A stretch of 64,000 nucleotides of DNA from Pseudomonas bharatica CSV86 (GCF_000319305.2 NZ_AMWJ02000001.1:992001-1056000); one strand, 5' to 3'. Positions 36,143-46,777 are shown, counted from the first letter of the stretch. The notes: generated by a model not told the origin, from the letters alone. Numbers and translations: made by a program.

Positions 36143-37638
36143 TTAGAAAGTATCGGGAAGTGAGTCTATGAGTGTTGGAAAAGAGTGGAATGGTTCCGTG
36201 ATGCGTAGCTGGGCTTTAGCTGCAGAGGGTGAGTACCCTTTCCTTTGAACATATATTCGATATAGCGTATTCAAATGGCCTAAAACTTCCTCGGGAGGCG
36301 TCAGCTCAAATCCAGTGGCCGGAGTGTCTTTGTTCTCGGCTGTATCAATCCATATACGTTGAACTGGGACAGTTTCCTCGATGACACGCAGCATTGCTTT
36401 TATCTGTGGAAGCAACGCTCCAGCATCATCTAGAACTGCTCTAATTGCTGGGTGATCTGGATCCACGCGATATCGTACCCCATTCGCTAATCTTTCGGCT
36501 TTCCATGCCTCGATTAGTTGGTTTTTTCCTAGAAGCATCGGTTTGCCACGGTGGGCGAAGGCTCGTCTGGCTCGGCTTCTGGTTTCTTCGGCCAAGGTAG
36601 TCAACCATGCGCGGAGGTACACAGGAGGTCTGGCGGTAGACTTTCTTATATCAATCTTCCAATCTGCGTCTGCCGAGTTTGGAATGTCGATACGGATTCT
36701 AGCGAGTCTATGTGCCTCATCTTTGGTCCAAGATCTTCCTGAACCGAGCCCTAGCCAACTGCCGGCCACTAATAACCGCTCATTCCTGTAGACATAGAAG
36801 CCTTGTTGAGCAGTCCAACCTTCGGGGCCAGCAAGTGCGTCGAATTCATTTGTTGTGAGCCGGTCTTTATGAGGCAAAACGTGACACTCGGCTGTTACAC
36901 CTGCAATGTTTGGATGCCTGAAGGGAGGTGGGTTATAGGGCTTGGCGGGATGGCCACTCATAAAGGGATCCCATGGTTTGACAGGTTGGTTGTTAAGGTA
37001 GATTCGAAGTCGAGGGCGATTTCCATCTAAATAGCGGTGAAAGACCATTCCAAGATGCTGTTCAACGTTGTCCGCTACATTAAGAAAGTCTCTGGAAGTA
37101 CTTCCTTCTGTTATTACCTGTCGAGAACCTCCCACAGAACCAAGGTGCCATGCTTAACGTTGGATAAAGAGTTTAGATGTTCCTCTGAACCAGGGGCAGG
37201 ACCCTCCAAAAGATGCCATCCATTGTCCGGGCTGGATGCTAAATAGTCTAGGTCCCAGCGTAATACTTGTAGCCCGTCAGTGCCGAGACTGGCGACAGTC
37301 AGTCTTCTGCATTGTGAGAACGAAGCAGTTTTCAAGCCCATGCCGAAGCGGCCTAGATCTGTGGGGGATCGTTCTTCCAAAGGACTACGTTCGCCGAGAC
37401 GCATAGCTCGATCGATCTCGGCGGCGTTCATTCCACTACCATTATCAAGACAGGATATTCGGCTCCTATCCTCAGCCCAGTGAAACTCCAAGCGAATCTC
37501 GCTCGCACCAGCAGCAATACTGTTGTCGATAATGTCGGCAAGCGCGGTCTGCACGTTGTACCCTAGGCCACGCAAAGCTTCGACCATCGCACTCGCTTTG
37601 GGCGGAGCATTACGGCTTTTGAAGTGATGAGGAACCAT
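36143..37638 (-). pseudogene. GHKL (MutL/MORC-like) ATPase, one frameshift
   Basis: The first 175 residues hold the GHKL nucleotide site: N-box ALADIIDNSIAAGASEIRLE, G1 CLDNGSGM and G2 TDLGRFGMGLKTASFSQC. At 37117-37118 the frame breaks. One added G turns VLDR-stop into LDRVITEGSTSRDFLNV and the protein runs on for 498 residues to RITEPFHSFPTLIDSLPDTF. It is related to the MutL-like ATPases of MORC-type restriction systems, which are thought to clamp DNA. It starts two bases before the end of the Dcm gene region and is followed by Z1. Confidence 0.85.
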
Positions 37639-37639
37639 C

Positions 37640-39290
37640 TCAGCTCTCCGTTTCGAACATGCTGAATTGCTTGGTCGGGGTGTTTGAGGAAGTCTCGGTA
37701 GCTTTTCCGCTTTTTAGGATGCGAACAACTATTTCTGCGATTTGTGATGCGAGTAGCGGAGGTACCGCATTCCTACTTGGTGGAATTGCTGAGTTCTATT
37801 TCCTAAGAAGAAATAATTGTCTGGAAAGGTCTGTAGTCTTGCAGCTTCCCGTACAGTGAGGCTTCTGCACTGCTTTGCATCATAATGAATGAAGTAATGG
37901 CCATCTTTCGCGATATGGCTGGTAATAGTCGTCGCAGGTACGCCCGCACGCTGTACTCTAAAGCGATCGCTAAATTTACCGGTTTTCCAGTTTTTGTGAT
38001 CGGGTTCTAGTCCCGGAAGGTTGAAATCTTCATGACCTTTCGGTGAGCGTTTTTTGATATCGGCAAAAATGGCAGCATAAACATACCGGCGAAGGTCAGA
38101 GGTCATATGTCCTCTAGCTTCATGATTAAGCCAAAAGCGCAAACGGTCATCAGAAAGCCAACTGTCTAGATGAGTCTCAGTTCTTCCATCCCACTCTGGC
38201 CGCTTCATCATCCTCAGGCCGCCATTGCTCAAACCGTGACTTGAAAAAGATTTGCTCATGATTGCCAAGCGGCTGGCCAGTTTGAGGCTATCAATATTCG
38301 AGCCACTGTATTTTCCACTGGCTTCTCCGAGCTCGCGCAAGTGTTGCCTTACAGTTTCGGCCCACAACTCCGATGAGTCTATTTGACGAGAAAGAGTGCT
38401 GCGTAAAGGAGGTAGGTTTCCGATAACTTGATCTACATTCGGAGCAGTGGATGGAGATAGTTTATGCTCGGTTACGGCGCCTGCGTACTCTTCGGAAACA
38501 CCCAGCAAAATGACCCGATGTCTTGCTTGAGGTATGCCAAATTTTTCAGCGTGAATAATATAGTTCGCAGGCGATACACTATCGGGAGAGGCGCCACTTT
38601 CGTAAATATCGTCCGCTACCAAGGAACAGATTCGGTACTTTGGGCCGGTCGTGCTTTTCCGAATGCGGCATCCGGGTCAGCCAAGTCGCGAAGTATCTGG
38701 GGGAACATGCTTTGGCCGCCAACCGTGGATGAAAGAATGCCTTTTACATTCTCCATCACAAATATAGCAGGCCGCTTTTGTTGAATGATTCTCAGATATT
38801 CTCGATAAAGAAAATGTCGATGGTCGTTTTCGGGTTTGTAGTCGAGATTACCTTTGTTTCTTGCTCTACCTACTACAGAGTATGCTTGGCAAGGTGGGCC
38901 GCCAATCAAAACCCAAGGTTTGGATTCGTCCAATCTATCCTTTAGGAGTTGGTCTAGCTTGGTATTGCCCTCCGGTGTGCCTAGCTCGATCTGTTGAGCT
39001 TCGCTCTCGGCATGGCGCCATGCTGAGTAGCTGCGTTCGGTGTAAGGTTTTTCAACATCCGCGGTCTCACAGAAGTGGTAGTAGTCTTCTAGGTTCTCGG
39101 GGCGCTCACGTTTAAGCAGTCGATAGAACGCACGAAGACGGAGAGTCGAGTGCGCGGATGACTCCATCTCGGCGGACACCTTGATTTCGAAGGATTCACT
39201 GCCGCCACTACAATGTGAGGAAAAACCCTCTCCAAGGCCGCCAGGTCCTGCAAAAAGATCGACTACCTGGATGGGATAGGTACGGCTCAT
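37640..39290 (-). pseudogene. DNA (cytosine-5) methyltransferase, two frameshifts
   Basis: Motif I VVDLFAGPGGLGEGFSS follows the start (MSRTYPIQ, ATG 39290). Motif IV is WVLIGGPPCQAYSVVGRARN, motif VI is IFVMENVKG, motif VIII is IPQARHRVILLG, and motif X is restored as QVGNAVPPLLASQIAEIVVR. Breaks lie near 38650 and near 37771, each repaired by one base, giving 550 residues. It methylates cytosine, probably to mark self DNA for the linked nuclease genes. It is divergent from the Vsr gene by 28 bases, and its stop abuts the GHKL start. Confidence 0.88.
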
Positions 39291-39318
39291 AAAATCACAC
39301 TGCTGAAAAAGGTGAGGA

Positions 39319-39741
39319 ATGGACATCGTTGACACGGCAACCCGCTCTCGGATGATGGCGGGCATCAAGGGGCGGAACACCAAGCCTGAGGTATTTGTCC
39401 GGAGGTTCCTGCATGCCAACGGTTATCGGTTTCGGCTTCATCGTAGGGATCTCCCGGGAAGCCCAGATATTGTACTGCCCAAATTTATGACCTGTATATT
39501 TATACATGGTTGTTTCTGGCATCGACATCCAGGGTGCAGGTATGCAACTGTGCCTAAGACAAACGCCGATTTTTGGGAAAAGAAATTCGGGTCTAACGTC
39601 GAGCGAGACATGCGTAACAAGGCTGCTTTGGAGGAAGCAGGGTGGTCAGTCCTGATCATTTGGGAATGCGAAATCAAGCACTCCTTAGCTACGCTCGAAA
39701 GGATGTTGTTCGACCTCCGAAGCCGCGACATCGTCCGGTGA
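39319..39741 (+). CDS. vsr: Very-short-patch mismatch repair endonuclease
   Basis: The 140-residue Vsr protein begins MDIVDTATRSRMMAGIKGRN and carries the family blocks TKPEVFVRRFLHANGYRFRL, LPGSPDIVLPKFMTCIFIHG, CFWHRHPGCRYATVPKTNAD and FWEKKFGSNVERD. The aspartate of SPDIV is catalytic and Cys/His residues bind zinc. Vsr nicks T:G mismatches that arise when 5-methylcytosine deaminates, so it protects against the neighbouring Dcm activity. It is intact and transcribed away from the methylase. Confidence 0.93.
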   Translation: MDIVDTATRSRMMAGIKGRNTKPEVFVRRFLHANGYRFRLHRRDLPGSPDIVLPKFMTCIFIHGCFWHRHPGCRYATVPKTNADFWEKKFGSNVERDMRNKAALEEAGWSVLIIWECEIKHSLATLERMLFDLRSRDIVR

Positions 39742-39755
39742 TCTCGAGACTTCAT

Positions 39756-40829
39756 TTACTGGCGATCATCAATAGCAGCCATCACATCTGGTACCCATGC
39801 GTAACAGGACCATCCTCCGGACCTTGTTTTTTCTACGTAACGGCTTAGCGTTCCGTTGAGCAAGCCGTTGATCATGCCACGAGAACATCCTGTGACGGAT
39901 TCGGCGTGAGAGCTGTTGTCTCCTGGATTGTCCATGAAATACCTGAGCACCTCCAGAGAGGTTTCGTTTAGGAGTAAGGTCTGTTCCACGATGAACGACA
40001 GATGCTGAGCTGGGAGTGAAGCGGTTCTGGGGCTTGGGAGTACAGCGCCCGATGCGCTGATAGCAGAAGCTGCCGATAGGCCTGAGGTCGTTCCTTCGCG
40101 AGTTGTGCTGATTGGTGACGTTGAGTTTGGGGTCTCAATTAGCCAGTCGTCGTCGCCTGTCAAGCCACCAAAATCGATGGCGCCGACGTCTGATGTATGG
40201 ACCGCATGTGCGCCAATCTGGGTTTGGGCATCATTTGCAAGATCCCTAAGTTCGCTATCATCCTGCTCAGGCGCTTCCCAAGCTTTTTGTGGTAGCCAAT
40301 CCACATCCCACTCATCAGACTCCTTCGCATCGGAGCTGAAAGCTGAAAGGTCTATTTCGAGCCCCTTGGCTCGGATAGGCCCTTGGGATGAGTCATCATT
40401 AGCGAACTGATTGCTGGGATCGAGAATGTCGAGAAAGTCTAGGAGGGTTTCTCTAGCAAGCAGCTCCAACCCCACCTGGGCAAGAGTCGCAATCGAGAGT
40501 ATCGCGGCGTCACCTAAGGCAGGAAACTCAGACCTTAGCAAGACAGTGCAGTCGATGAGGCGTGTCGGCAGTGGCGATTCGGCTAGGCTCAAACCAGCGG
40601 GGTTGTGCGATCTGCCATGTGAGAGCATGGGCATGGCTGGCAAGGAATCCACGTGAATGCAGCCATTATCAACTGGCCAGATCCTTCTTCTATATCGAAC
40701 CAGATTCTCGCCGCTAACCCCTCGCTGCGTAGACTCGATTCGATCAATCTCGCGTCCGGCGATCATGACCCGCACTATCACTTTTGAGTTCTCGTGTAAG
40801 ACGTTGCTGAATTTGCGCGATGATGGCAT
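39756..40829 (-). CDS. Hypothetical protein with possible C-terminal winged helix
   Basis: This 357-residue acidic protein is unrecognised. The N-terminal about 110 residues look folded (VIVRVMIAGREIDRIESTQR). A central about 150 residues are Asp/Ser-rich and low in complexity (SSDAKESDEWDVDWLPQKAW). The C-terminus (LNETSLEVLRYFMDNPGDNS, then CSRGMINGLLNGTLSRYVEK) could be a winged-helix domain. It is convergent with vsr, 14 bases apart. Such a layout might suit a regulator or recognition factor of the operon, but that is only position-based. Confidence 0.6.
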   Translation of the reverse strand: MPSSRKFSNVLHENSKVIVRVMIAGREIDRIESTQRGVSGENLVRYRRRIWPVDNGCIHVDSLPAMPMLSHGRSHNPAGLSLAESPLPTRLIDCTVLLRSEFPALGDAAILSIATLAQVGLELLARETLLDFLDILDPSNQFANDDSSQGPIRAKGLEIDLSAFSSDAKESDEWDVDWLPQKAWEAPEQDDSELRDLANDAQTQIGAHAVHTSDVGAIDFGGLTGDDDWLIETPNSTSPISTTREGTTSGLSAASAISASGAVLPSPRTASLPAQHLSFIVEQTLLLNETSLEVLRYFMDNPGDNSSHAESVTGCSRGMINGLLNGTLSRYVEKTRSGGWSCYAWVPDVMAAIDDRQ

Positions 40830-41016
40830 TTCGCCAATAATGCCAACGTTTTTTTTCAGAGTACAGGGTCCGTTTTCAAGCTCCGACGGAGGACACCCAA
40901 ATCTGGTCTAGGCGGGTAGCCGGATCATCCGGTTGACGCAGGTCTAGCCACGCATACCAGCGTGATGCTTGTATGTATTTCGAGTAGCGCTGTATCGATT
41001 ACTAAGGGAGTGGCTC

Positions 41017-41787
41017 ATGGGATCAACCTCAAAACCAGATGCTGAAGCGTTGAGTTGTGCTCAAGCCTTGGCTAATGAATGGATTATCCCAGATGCCTCT
41101 GGCGAGCAAAATTTGCTTGCTCGGCTACTGGGTCTTCTGAAAGCGATTGATACATCGGCAGATGGACCATTCAAGTTTGAAATGAATTCTACTCTCCTCG
41201 ACCCACGAATAAAGGTTACCCATGATTTGCTGCGTAAGTACGGGGTGCTTGTGGATCCAACCTCACTCAGTAATCAAGCAATATGGCGGTTGCAGTTGCG
41301 AAAAAACTATCCGCGAGTCTCCGACGGCTACACGTTGCGAGAGTGGAGCGACCTTGTTTTAGGAGATGGAGAGCAGGTAGATTTTTACTTACCTCACTCG
41401 CCTCGCCGTAACACCCACTTGGGAACGGTGCGGTACCTGAGTCTCGGCGCGATTCAAGCTATTTCAGAGTTTCTTGGCGCGGTACAGTTTGTGACTTCAA
41501 AGCAATCTGTGGCTGGTGAGAGTGATGAGCACGCGCTGACTGGCGATATGCCTGTAAAAGAAGAGGAGTATTCAGTGCTTCGTGAGGAGCTTGATGCTTT
41601 CAAGAATATTGAATCGCCAGGGGAGAGCATTCTGTCCTTGCTCAGCAAGGAAGCTAAAGGGCGGTGGTCTCCACTGGTTCAAAACTGCATAAGAGATGTA
41701 GAACAATTTGGTGGTGCCGGTAGTGACGCGGAACTTGTATGCTGTCTGTTAGATTGCATCGATCGCTCTAGGATGGGCGTCCTATAG
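41017..41787 (+). CDS. Hypothetical protein of the island's right end
   Basis: This 256-residue protein starts MGSTSKPDAEALSCAQALAN, with AAGGGAG six bases upstream; an in-frame start 16 codons earlier lacks one. It contains LLARLLGLLKAIDTSADGPF, IKVTHDLLRKYGVLVDPTSL and a helical acidic C-terminus (EEYSVLREELDAFKNIESPG). No family is recognised. It is divergent from the 357-residue gene (187 bases apart), and composition is lower in GC than the core genome. Confidence 0.6.
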   Translation: MGSTSKPDAEALSCAQALANEWIIPDASGEQNLLARLLGLLKAIDTSADGPFKFEMNSTLLDPRIKVTHDLLRKYGVLVDPTSLSNQAIWRLQLRKNYPRVSDGYTLREWSDLVLGDGEQVDFYLPHSPRRNTHLGTVRYLSLGAIQAISEFLGAVQFVTSKQSVAGESDEHALTGDMPVKEEEYSVLREELDAFKNIESPGESILSLLSKEAKGRWSPLVQNCIRDVEQFGGAGSDAELVCCLLDCIDRSRMGVL

Positions 41788-42001
41788 CTTTGAGCTACGC
41801 TTTAAAACCTTTTCTTTGGAGTTACATGATCGCCTGTTCCACCTAACGCTTTTCTCCCGGGCCTCTAATCCGTTTTTGCCAAATAACTCTGGGGTGATTT
41901 CTCATGGAATCTAGATCAGCTAACTATCACTGCGGGCCATGATACGTGCTGGACCGGGGTTGTCTTTGGGGCAGCCCAGCCGGGCTGAGCTGCTGGGCTC
42001 A
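41788..42001. other. Right edge of the island, no gene
   Basis: This 214-base gap holds no convincing ORF. AGCCCAGC (41972-41979) and GCTGGGCT (41991-41998) form a hairpin next to the ppsR stop, possibly part of a terminator. GC content and codon use return to core values beyond it. No tRNA or direct repeat that could be an attachment site was found. Confidence 0.5.
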
Positions 42002-42820
42002 CTATTTGAACCGCCGCTCCACCCCCTTCTCCACCAAAATCTTTGCCGAAATCTCCTCCACCGAAAAATGCGTGGAATTGATATGCGGAATATTCTCCCG
42101 CCGGAACAGATTCTCCACTTCCCTTACCTCAAACTCGCACTGCGCAAAGCTCGCATACCGACTATTCGGCTTCCGCTCATGCCGAATAGCCGTCAACCGG
42201 TCCGGATCGATAGTCAGACCAAACAGCTTGTGCTGATGATTCTTCAACGCCGCCGGCAGTTGCAGCCGCTCCATATCATCCTCGGTCAGCGGATAGTTCG
42301 CCGCCCGAATCCCAAACTGCATAGCCATGTACAGACAAGTCGGCGTCTTCCCACACCGCGAAACCCCCACCAGGATCAGATCCGCCTTGTCGTAGTAATG
42401 CGTCCGCGCCCCGTCATCGTTATCCAGCGCAAAGTTCACCGCCTCGATCCGCTCCATGTAGTTGGAGTTGCCGCCGATCGAGTGCGATTTCCCCACGGAA
42501 TACGACGAGTGGGCCGTGAGCTCCTGCTCCAGCGGGGCGAGGAAGGTGGAGAAGATGTCGATCATGAAGCCGTTGGAGGTGGCGAGCACCTCGCGGATGT
42601 CCTGGTTGACGATGGTGTCGAAGATGATCGGGCGTACGCCGTCACGCTCGGCCGCGGCGTTGATCTGCTGCACCATCACCCGGGCCTTGTCGACGCTGTC
42701 GATGTACGGGCGGGTGAACTTGTTGAACGGAATGTTCTCGAATTGGGCTAGAAGACTTTGCCCGAGGGTCTCCGCGGTGATGCCGGTGCCGTCGGAAATG
42801 AAGAAGGCGGATCGTTTCAT
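42002..42820 (-). CDS. ppsR: PEP synthase kinase/pyrophosphorylase
   Basis: The 272-residue DUF299 protein starts [20 protein letters not shown] and carries the P-loop-like [20 protein letters not shown] plus the conserved NYPLTEDD. It inactivates PEP synthase by ADP-dependent phosphorylation and reactivates it by phosphate-dependent removal. It lies divergent from ppsA, its target, 188 bases apart. The ATG at 42820 fits family length; the frame is open for 38 more codons upstream without family resemblance. Confidence 0.95.
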   Translation of the reverse strand: MKRSAFFISDGTGITAETLGQSLLAQFENIPFNKFTRPYIDSVDKARVMVQQINAAAERDGVRPIIFDTIVNQDIREVLATSNGFMIDIFSTFLAPLEQELTAHSSYSVGKSHSIGGNSNYMERIEAVNFALDNDDGARTHYYDKADLILVGVSRCGKTPTCLYMAMQFGIRAANYPLTEDDMERLQLPAALKNHQHKLFGLTIDPDRLTAIRHERKPNSRYASFAQCEFEVREVENLFRRENIPHINSTHFSVEEISAKILVEKGVERRFK

Positions 42821-43008
42821 TTGCGCCATGGGCCTTAAGCTGGTGACGATTCTTGGATATGATAGGTTCGGTTTGCCGAACGCCATCGTAACGACATCGT
42901 CGGCATTCTCACTTATTTTCCAGGTCCAGGCCACAAGCGCCCGGCCAGCCCCAGCGGGGATTCGCCGGCGTCCTGAGCTTTTCCAATACAGTTAGTGGAG
43001 AGATCACC

Positions 43009-45384
43009 TTGGTAGAGTACGTAGTTTCCCTCGATAAGCTCGGCGTCCATGATGTGGAGCATGTGGGGGGCAAGAACGCATCCCTGGGCGAGATGATCAG
43101 TAACCTCGCAGGTGCCGGTGTTTCGGTACCGGGCGGCTTTGCCACTACGGCTCAGGCGTACCGTGACTTCCTCGAGCAGAGCGGCCTGAACGACAAGATC
43201 CATGCCGCACTCGATGCGCTGGATGTGGACGACGTGAACGCCCTGGCCAAGACCGGCGCGCAGATCCGCCAGTGGGTGATGGAAGCCGAGTTCCCGGCGC
43301 GCCTGGACGCGGAAATCCGTACCGCCTTCGCCGCCATGGCCAACGGCAACGAGAACATGGCCGTGGCCGTGCGCTCTTCCGCCACCGCCGAAGACCTGCC
43401 CGACGCGTCCTTCGCCGGCCAGCAGGAAACCTTCCTTAATATCCGTGGCGTGGACAACGTGATCCGCGCGGCCAAGGAAGTGTTCGCCTCCCTCTTCAAC
43501 GACCGCGCCATTTCCTACCGCGTGCACCAGGGCTTCGACCATAAGCTGGTGGCCCTGTCTGCCGGTGTGCAGCGCATGGTGCGTTCGGAAACCGGAACGG
43601 CCGGGGTGATGTTCACCCTGGATACCGAATCGGGCTTCCGCGACGTGGTCTTCATTACCGGTGCCTACGGCCTGGGTGAGACCGTGGTGCAAGGCGCGGT
43701 CAACCCGGACGAGTTCTACGTCCACAAGAACACCCTCGAAGCCGGCCGCCCGGCCATCCTGCGCCGCAACCTGGGCAGCAAGGCGATCAAGATGGTCTAC
43801 GGCGACGAAGCCAAGGCTGGTCGTTCGGTCAAGGTGGTGGATGTGGACCGCGCCGACCGCGCGCGTTTCTGCCTGACCGACGCCGAAGTGGCCGAGCTGG
43901 CCAAGCAGGCGATGATCATCGAGAAGCACTACCAGCGTCCGATGGACATCGAATGGGCGAAGGACGGCGACGACGGCAAGCTGTACATCGTGCAGGCCCG
44001 TCCTGAAACCGTGAAGAGCCGCGCCAGCGCCAATGTGATGGAGCGCTACCTGCTGAAAGAGAAGGGCACCGTGCTGGTCGAAGGCCGTGCCATCGGTCAG
44101 CGTATCGGCGCTGGTAAAGTCCGTGTGATCCACGACGTATCGGAAATGGACAAGGTCCAGCCGGGCGACGTGCTGGTTTCCGACATGACCGACCCGGACT
44201 GGGAACCGGTGATGAAGCGCGCCAGCGCCATCGTGACCAACCGCGGCGGCCGTACCTGCCACGCGGCGATCATTGCCCGTGAGCTGGGTATTCCGGCGGT
44301 GGTCGGTTGCGGCAACGCCACCCAGGTGCTGAAAGACGGCCAGGGCGTGACCGTTTCCTGCGCCGAAGGCGATACCGGTTTCATCTTCGAAGGCGAGCTG
44401 GGCTTCGATGTGCGTCAGAACTCGGTGGACGCCATGCCCGAGCTGCCGTTCAAGATCATGATGAACGTCGGCAACCCGGACCGCGCCTTCGACTTCGCCC
44501 AGCTGCCGAACGCAGGTGTGGGCCTGGCCCGTCTGGAATTCATCATCAACCGCATGATCGGCGTGCACCCGAAAGCACTGCTGAACTACGCGGGCCTGCC
44601 GCAAGAGCTGAAGGATAGCGTCGACAAGCGCATCGCCGGCTACAACGATCCGGTGGGTTTCTACGTCGAGAAGCTGGTCGAGGGCATCAGCACCCTGGCC
44701 GCGGCGTTCTGGCCGAAGAAGGTGATTGTGCGTCTGTCGGACTTCAAGTCCAACGAATACGCCAACCTGATCGGCGGCAAGCTGTACGAGCCGGAAGAAG
44801 AAAACCCGATGCTGGGCTTCCGCGGTGCGTCGCGCTACATCAGCGAGTCGTTCCGTGACTGCTTCGAGCTGGAATGCCGTGCGCTGAAGCGTGTGCGCAA
44901 CGAGATGGGCCTGACCAACGTCGAGATCATGGTGCCGTTCGTGCGTACCCTGGGCGAAGCCAGCCAGGTGGTCGACCTGCTCGCCGAGAACGGCCTGGGC
45001 CGCGGCGTCAACGGCCTGCGCGTGATCATGATGTGCGAACTGCCGTCCAACGCCATCCTGGCGGACGAGTTCCTCGAATACTTCGACGGCTTCTCCATCG
45101 GTTCCAACGACCTGACCCAGCTGACCTTGGGCCTGGACCGCGACTCCGGGATCATCGCCCACCTGTTCGATGAACGTAACCCGGCGGTCAAGAAGCTGCT
45201 GGCCAACGCCATCCAGGCGTGCAACAAGGCCGGCAAGTACATCGGCATCTGCGGCCAGGGCCCTTCGGACCACCCAGACCTGGCCAAGTGGCTGATGGAA
45301 CAGGGCATCGAAAGCGTGTCCCTGAACCCTGACTCCGTGCTGGAAACCTGGTTCTTCCTGGCCGAGGGTCAGGCTCAGGCTTGA
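43009..45384 (+). CDS. ppsA: Phosphoenolpyruvate synthase
   Basis: The 791-residue enzyme makes PEP from pyruvate and ATP for gluconeogenesis. It shows the N-terminal ATP-grasp domain ([30 protein letters not shown]), the phosphohistidine site [20 protein letters not shown] and the C-terminal PEP-binding barrel ([26 protein letters not shown]). The start is TTG at 43009 ([12 protein letters not shown]), supported by GGAG eight bases upstream and by the lack of a nearby ATG. A clear terminator follows. Confidence 0.97.
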   Translation: MVEYVVSLDKLGVHDVEHVGGKNASLGEMISNLAGAGVSVPGGFATTAQAYRDFLEQSGLNDKIHAALDALDVDDVNALAKTGAQIRQWVMEAEFPARLDAEIRTAFAAMANGNENMAVAVRSSATAEDLPDASFAGQQETFLNIRGVDNVIRAAKEVFASLFNDRAISYRVHQGFDHKLVALSAGVQRMVRSETGTAGVMFTLDTESGFRDVVFITGAYGLGETVVQGAVNPDEFYVHKNTLEAGRPAILRRNLGSKAIKMVYGDEAKAGRSVKVVDVDRADRARFCLTDAEVAELAKQAMIIEKHYQRPMDIEWAKDGDDGKLYIVQARPETVKSRASANVMERYLLKEKGTVLVEGRAIGQRIGAGKVRVIHDVSEMDKVQPGDVLVSDMTDPDWEPVMKRASAIVTNRGGRTCHAAIIARELGIPAVVGCGNATQVLKDGQGVTVSCAEGDTGFIFEGELGFDVRQNSVDAMPELPFKIMMNVGNPDRAFDFAQLPNAGVGLARLEFIINRMIGVHPKALLNYAGLPQELKDSVDKRIAGYNDPVGFYVEKLVEGISTLAAAFWPKKVIVRLSDFKSNEYANLIGGKLYEPEEENPMLGFRGASRYISESFRDCFELECRALKRVRNEMGLTNVEIMVPFVRTLGEASQVVDLLAENGLGRGVNGLRVIMMCELPSNAILADEFLEYFDGFSIGSNDLTQLTLGLDRDSGIIAHLFDERNPAVKKLLANAIQACNKAGKYIGICGQGPSDHPDLAKWLMEQGIESVSLNPDSVLETWFFLAEGQAQA

Positions 45385-45400
45385 TGCGCTAGTTGGATCG

Positions 45401-45440
45401 GCGCCGGCATTCTCTTGGGGATGCCGGCGCTTTGCTTTTT
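45401..45440 (+). terminator. Intrinsic terminator of ppsA
   Basis: GCGCCGGCAT (45401-45410) and ATGCCGGCGC (45421-45430) form a 10-bp stem with a 10-base loop, followed by TTTGCTTTTT. Confidence 0.88.
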
Positions 45441-45481
45441 ATTCAGGGTGTGTTCAGTGAAGGCTGGCGCATGCCGAGGGT

Positions 45482-45735
45482 TTTTCGGCGTTCTCAGGAT
45501 CGAGCGCCGCCCGCGCGGCGCATCGCTGGCAAGCCAGCTCCCACACTTGCTGCAACGTACCTATGCCTGTCAGGCCATAGTTGGCCGCTTTGTTTTTACG
45601 GCGCGATATATCGCCGAACATCCAAAGGCTGACAACGGACATCTGGCAGGCCATGGCACGATGCAACAAATGTGGGAGCTGGCTTGCCAGCGATGCGCCG
45701 CGCGGGCGGCGCTCGATCTTGAGAGCGCTGAAAAT
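45482..45735. repeat. Long inverted repeat containing REP units
   Basis: Two arms of about 73 bases (45482-45554 and 45662-45735) are inverted near-identical copies. Each holds a REP core next to GCGCCGCCCGCGCGGCGCAT, with about 107 bases between them. The arms are much longer than a REP palindrome, so the unit is a REPIN-like or larger structure. Confidence 0.85.
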
Positions 45736-45778
45736 CCCAAGACAAGCACAGCCGCGCCCTTTTTCGTACAAGAACCCT

Positions 45779-46777
45779 ATGCAAAGCAGCAGCTCCCTAT
45801 TTCCCGTGGCCCTGCTCAGGGCCGAACGTTGCGGCGACCTGAGCGAGGACGTGTACCGCCTGAAGGCCGGCAACAGCCCTGACCCGAGTGTCGAGCTGGC
45901 GCTGACCCGCCTTGGCCTGGCCGACCAGGAGCGGGCCCGGGGCGTGCCGGTGATCCTTCTGCACGGCAGTTTTTCCAACCGGCGCTTCTGGTTTTCGCCG
46001 AAGGGCATCGGCCTGGGCGCGATGCTGGCGCGGGCCGGTTTCGATGTGTGGATTCCGGAAATGCGCGGCCACGGCCTGTCGCCGCGCAATCGCGACTATG
46101 CGCGCAATCGCGTGGCCGACTACGCGGGCTACGATCTGCCGGCCATCGCCGCCTTCGTCCACGAGCAAACCGGGCAGCCGGCGCACTGGCTCGGCCATTC
46201 CCTCGGCGGCACCACCCTGGCGGCGGCCTTGGGCGGGCGTTATCTGGACGAGTCGCTGATCGCCAGCGCCGCCTTCTTCGGCACCCAGGTCAGCCGTACC
46301 TATTGGCCGCTGAAGATCCCGCCGGTGGAGTGGGGCAGTCGCCTGCTGCTCAAGCGCTTCCCGCATATTTCCGGCTCGCGGCTCAAGCGCGGGCCGGAAG
46401 ACGAGCCGATCGGCCTGGCCATCGAGAGCATGCGCTGGTTCGGGCTGTTCGGGCGTTTCGGTGAGAAAGACCGCGACTGGTGGGCCGGCCTGGCCGAGGT
46501 TCGTGTGCCGGTATTGGCCGTGGGCGGGGCAGGGGACTTCCAGGATCCGGTCTGGGCCTGCCGCAAGCTGTTCGAGCAGATCGGCAGCGAGGACAAGCGC
46601 TTCGTCACCCTCGGCGTGGCCCACGGATTCGACAACTTCGGACATGTGGATATGCTGGTGAGCAAGGCGGCGCAGGCGCAGGTCTGGCCGTTGGTGGAGC
46701 GCTGGGTGCGTGATCCGTTGTCGATGGTCGAGCGTCCGGCGCCGGCGGAAGTTTCGCAGGAAGTGGTTAGCGGCTAA
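45779..46777 (+). CDS. Alpha/beta hydrolase
   Basis: The 332-residue protein has an alpha/beta hydrolase fold: oxyanion segment VPVILLHGSFSNRRFW, nucleophile elbow HWLGHSLGGTTLAAA (Ser), an acid-bearing strand VPVLAVGGAGDFQDP and the late histidine AHGFDNFGHVDM. There is no signal peptide (MQSSSSLFPVALLRAERCGD). The substrate is unknown; it resembles lipase/esterase-like proteins. It starts 44 bases after the long REP inverted repeat and is followed closely by a Rieske protein gene. Confidence 0.85.
   Translation: MQSSSSLFPVALLRAERCGDLSEDVYRLKAGNSPDPSVELALTRLGLADQERARGVPVILLHGSFSNRRFWFSPKGIGLGAMLARAGFDVWIPEMRGHGLSPRNRDYARNRVADYAGYDLPAIAAFVHEQTGQPAHWLGHSLGGTTLAAALGGRYLDESLIASAAFFGTQVSRTYWPLKIPPVEWGSRLLLKRFPHISGSRLKRGPEDEPIGLAIESMRWFGLFGRFGEKDRDWWAGLAEVRVPVLAVGGAGDFQDPVWACRKLFEQIGSEDKRFVTLGVAHGFDNFGHVDMLVSKAAQAQVWPLVERWVRDPLSMVERPAPAEVSQEVVSG

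Noticed and set aside
42913..45273. Minus-strand ORF of 786 codons opposite ppsA
   Set aside because: Shadow frame of ppsA; its His/Val/Gly-rich content matches no protein family.
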